Shown here: in pieces, positions 60,839 through 64,000 of the stretch | How the letters are laid out: the number at the start of each line of letters is the position of its first letter | Numbering within the stretch: position 1 is the first letter of the stretch | Origin: Rhabdophis nuchalis | Taxonomy: Eukaryota > Chordata > Lepidosauria > Squamata > Natricidae | DNA length: 64,000 nucleotides | Direction: 5' to 3' | NCBI GenBank assembly: GCA_039707465.1 | Contig: CM077644.1 | Span: 83,763,375 to 83,827,374, forward strand | Notes under the pieces: model-generated | Databases searched by the model: none | Told to the model about the DNA's origin: nothing | Seen by the model: only the letters and a program-made list of their open reading frames with translations | Program-made: the position numbers and the translations under genes

Positions 60839-60853
60839 ATACCCTTTACCCTC

Positions 60854-60900
60854 TAAAAAAAAATTACACAACGTAATTCTTGGTTTGCTGTCTAGATGTA
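60854..60900 (+). repeat. Inverted satellite fragment capping the second cluster
   Basis: CTCTAAAAAAAAATTACACA then ACGTAATTCTTGG and TTTGCTGTCTAGATG is the reverse complement of the middle of the unit. It directly follows the truncated last unit, then gives way to (TC)n(AC)n. Confidence 0.88.
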
Positions 60901-60929
60901 TCTCTCTCTCTCTCACACACACATGTATG

Positions 60930-62527
60930 TATGTATATATGTATGCATGTTGTTATTAAAGTTTATATTTTAACCTGCTTTAAGGTGCATATGTGTATAT
61001 GAGTTTTTAAATGACAAGATAACAAAAAGATTTAGATACCTCATTTTAAAAGAGTATGTTGGATGTGAACAATAAGTCATTAGTTTTTAGAACTATCCAT
61101 GGAATTTGTAGAGTTTGGCTGTTATAATTGCAGTCTGTCAGAGACCAACAAATCTGTAATGTGTTAGTTAATGACCATACAATGAAAGGTATCTTCTAGG
61201 AAATGTAATGAAGATATCAATTTAGTATAAAATTTACAAAAGGTAAGTCTGAAAAGGAGTAAATTAAATATCCTTGTATTAAAGTCTATTATCAACTTGT
61301 CAGGCAAACTAACTCAGTTGCAGTCTTAAATCTTTAAAAAGGAATATATTTTCTGTCTTATAATAGCATTTCACCTTCCCCTTCCAATACAGAATGATAG
61401 TGTTACTGATATTACAACACCCTACCCTGTCTTAAACATGCAATTTAAGTGAAAGATAATTTAAATCTAATTACAGGAATCCTGGAGAGACAGACAATAT
61501 ATTGCTCATATTTTAAATGAAGTTATTATCAGGAAGTTCAATAACATAGTAGAAAGAAAATGTGTACAAAATACTTCATTTCAATCAGAATAATAAAATA
61601 CCTACCCTTTGATTTCTTGTGTTTTTTCAAAGTATTATGTGGAAACACTTTAAAAAAATATTACATTTGTGTAAAGGAAAAAGAGAATGGATTTTAGCAG
61701 AGGAACAAAAGAGGAGAGCCTGCTTGGCTACTATTCCTACCTTTTTCTATGCCATTTCTTAGGGTTTTTTTATATGCTTTCCATCATTATGTTTAAAAGG
61801 TAGATGGGGAGGTTCAGTAATATTGGTGTGTGATAATCAAAGTCGCATCCAATCTCAGCCTGGGCAGAAGCCACTGCAGAGAAGATCCATGTGGAATTTA
61901 GATCTTTCCATATTCTCTCGCTCCATTATTGATTCCCACACTGTATTACAAAAGAACTGTAAACATAATGTGTTTGGTTTCATTTTGCTTAGTATATTGT
62001 GGAACAGAGTTACTGTAGTTTTCTAACCATTATTAAAATAAAACATGGCTTAGTGCACTTTGTGAGGTGAACCAGCATGTATTATGAATAGAAAGAACAG
62101 TTGTATGGAATTATTGGTCAAAGGGCACCATTTATAAGACCATTAAACTTGTGTCCTTATATCTGTTAAGGTATATGAGTCATAGGAGTTGACTTCAGAC
62201 TGGCTACCATGTCTGGGATTCAGTCTTGTGGTGTGATCTAGGATGAGTTTGATAAAGTAAACAAGACTCTCCAAACAGTTTGTTCAGCCATATGCTTGTT
62301 TAATATAGGTCTCTCTTGGCTTGTTAAGGCCATTCTGATAATGACCTGCAATTGGGTCCGTGCTATGATGTGGGCTTCTTTGAGGGAGGGATTGTACCTT
62401 CATCCTTGAAAGGTGAAGTAGATTCATACTGATGCAGAAGATTTCAGATTCAATGTTTACCTTCTCAATTGAGGGAAAATATCTGTTCTGGATGGACCAT
62501 AATAATATTCTGTTCTGTTAGGTTCAT
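60930..62527. other. No feature recognised
   Basis: AT-rich DNA with no supported feature. Confidence 0.5.
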
Positions 62528-62729
<202 letters not shown>

Positions 62730-62739
62730 GTCATATCAT

Positions 62740-62935
62740 TTATTTTATCCAATTCAAGACAGTATACATAATGCTCTCTCCTCCTGTTTTCCCTCCATCA
62801 ATGACACTCATTGATATGTTGCGGTGAGGGAGAATGATTGGTCCAAAGTTGGCTTCCATGCTTAAGGAAGGACTTGAATGTACAAATTGCTGATTTCTAG
62901 TTCAGCATCTTAACTATAATATACCTCTTTCTTCC
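62740..62935 (-). mobile_element. tRNA-derived SINE, decayed
   Basis: ATCATTTATTTTATCCAATT, the CTCCTGTTTTCCCTCC region and the reversed head ATTGCTGATTTCTAGTTCAG and CATCTTAACTATAATA match the family at 58345-58560. Confidence 0.62.
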
Positions 62936-63639
62936 CAATATGAGAAGTAAGCATTAGATTAGTAGAACTATTCTTTTCCTAATAATTACAGTGTAAGGTC
63001 TTCCTTCGATAGGGATGGCTTAATTCGCATTTAACAATTTAAAACATAAATCTCTCCTATGTGCATATTATCCCAGACACATGCAAACAAATGCTTCAAC
63101 TGGTCAAGGGTACTGGTATACAGTAGACAAGAATATGTATGGGCCCCAAGAACCAAAAAGGCATCACAAATGTAAGAAATATTTATGTATTAGCATATTC
63201 TGAGATGTATATCTGTAACGTTTTTATAGCTAGTATATTTGTGAGGATTGCTTCATACGTCAAACTCAGGCTTTGAATAATATGTGCAATTTGTATATAT
63301 GTATACAATTTTCTTGTTTTCTTTTCAGAAAATAGCTATATTTCATTTCCTTTTCCAATTATGTGGAAGCCCTCACAAGGTGAAAATAAGCAGCAGTTTT
63401 AAAGTGTTGCACAAAATTTCTTTTCTGTTATTTTTCTTTTAAAATACTATTTAGTTCCCTGACATTTAATATACAACATGTGCATTGTTCATTTAATAAT
63501 ACAAATCTACTACACAATTAAAATGATAATTAACTGTAACGATGGTAATTTTTTAGCATTGCTTCTATAAATATTAATGTACATGCAATAGTTCATAGTT
63601 TAGACAAAAGGTGTTACCTGGCTAATATTGGATAGGACC

Positions 63640-63880
63640 CAGAGGTGTTATTCAGCAGGTTCTGACCAGTTCTGAAGAACCGGTAGTGGAAATTTTGAGT
63701 AGCTTGGAGGACTGGTAAATGCCACCTCTGACTGGCCCTGCCTCCTTCTATTCTGTGCATCCCGAGTCGCAGCTGAACAGGAAGAAATGGGGATTTTACA
63801 GTATCCTTCCCCTACCATACTCATTAAGCCACATCCAACAAGCCATGCCCACAGGAAAAATTTTTTGAATCCCAACACTG
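63640..63880. mobile_element. Composite hAT-type element, 241 bp
   Basis: It starts CAGAGGTGTTATTCAGC and ends CCCAACACTG. The flanks ATAGGACC (63632-63639) and AGAGGACC (63881-63888) match at 7 of 8. Its first 95 bp form the palindromic MITE (to CACCTCTG near 63730); the rest matches the non-MITE part of 45369-45674 in reverse. Confidence 0.72.
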
Positions 63881-64000
63881 AGAGGACCCATTTTTAAACA
63901 TTCAATTTATTTTTAGAGTTTTCATTTTGATCATTTTTAAAATATATTTTATTTACTAAACATTAGCATGATTTTATAGTGAGTACTTCACTTTCATAGA

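Larger units (their letters stand above)
60253..60853 (-). repeat. Diverged units of the 343-bp satellite (one full, one truncated)
   Basis: The unit start GTAATTGTTTCACAACAACC follows (TA)n at 60240-60253 and recurs at 60602 (period 349). The full unit has an intact-looking head (reversed B box GGATTTGAAC near 60500) and ribozyme. The second stops at CCCTTTAC just past its ribozyme, as unit 36 of the main array does. Confidence 0.93.

Overview
This window reads as non-coding DNA from a squamate reptile, most likely a snake. I found no host protein-coding gene, rRNA gene or canonical tRNA gene. The long open frames come from decayed retrotransposons or from microsatellites. The squamate call rests on the mix of repeats: L2, CR1, L1 and R4/Dong-like LINE remnants, Sauria-type and other tRNA-derived SINEs, many short hAT-type elements with 8-bp target duplications, and expanded tetranucleotide repeats including (GATA)n.

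Layout. 1-4.9 kb: two L2 LINE fragments in opposite orientation, an inverted duplication around a (TA)n tract, and a hAT element. 5-23.4 kb: AT-rich unique DNA with scattered SINE, LINE and hAT copies. 23.46-35.72 kb: a satellite of 35 full copies plus a partial 36th copy of a 343-bp unit, nearly identical along the array. 35.7-37.1 kb: divergent and inverted relatives of that unit, abutting a CR1 fragment. 37.1-58.6 kb: more old repeats, including a likely Penelope-like element remnant near 49.3-50.0 kb. 58.7-60.9 kb: a second cluster of relatives of the 343-bp unit from two subfamilies. 60.9-64 kb: AT-rich DNA with a (CCTG)n(TATC)n compound microsatellite and a composite hAT element.

The main discovery is that every satellite unit carries, on the minus strand, a 47-nt sequence with all parts of a type I hammerhead ribozyme. 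These are the CUGAUGA and GAAA core, a 5-bp stem II, a short palindromic stem III, a 6-bp stem I and a UC cleavage site. Directly upstream on the same strand lies a tRNA-like head with an A-box-like and a perfect B-box sequence, the form of an internal RNA polymerase III promoter. The dispersed subfamilies at 36.1-36.7 kb and 59.1-60.1 kb keep the same architecture with base changes on both sides of stems II and III, which is covariation expected of a selected RNA fold. In all I count 45 hammerheads: 36 in the array and 9 outside it.

The unit therefore looks like a ribozyme-bearing SINE or retrozyme-like element that expanded into a satellite. The array unit has no run of four T on the ribozyme strand, so a pol III transcript could run through many units and be cut into 343-nt monomers. 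The 59-kb relatives have TTTT six bases after the ribozyme. Both clusters end in inverted partial copies and start at TA-rich microsatellites. Activity, transcription and novelty are inferences; none could be tested here.
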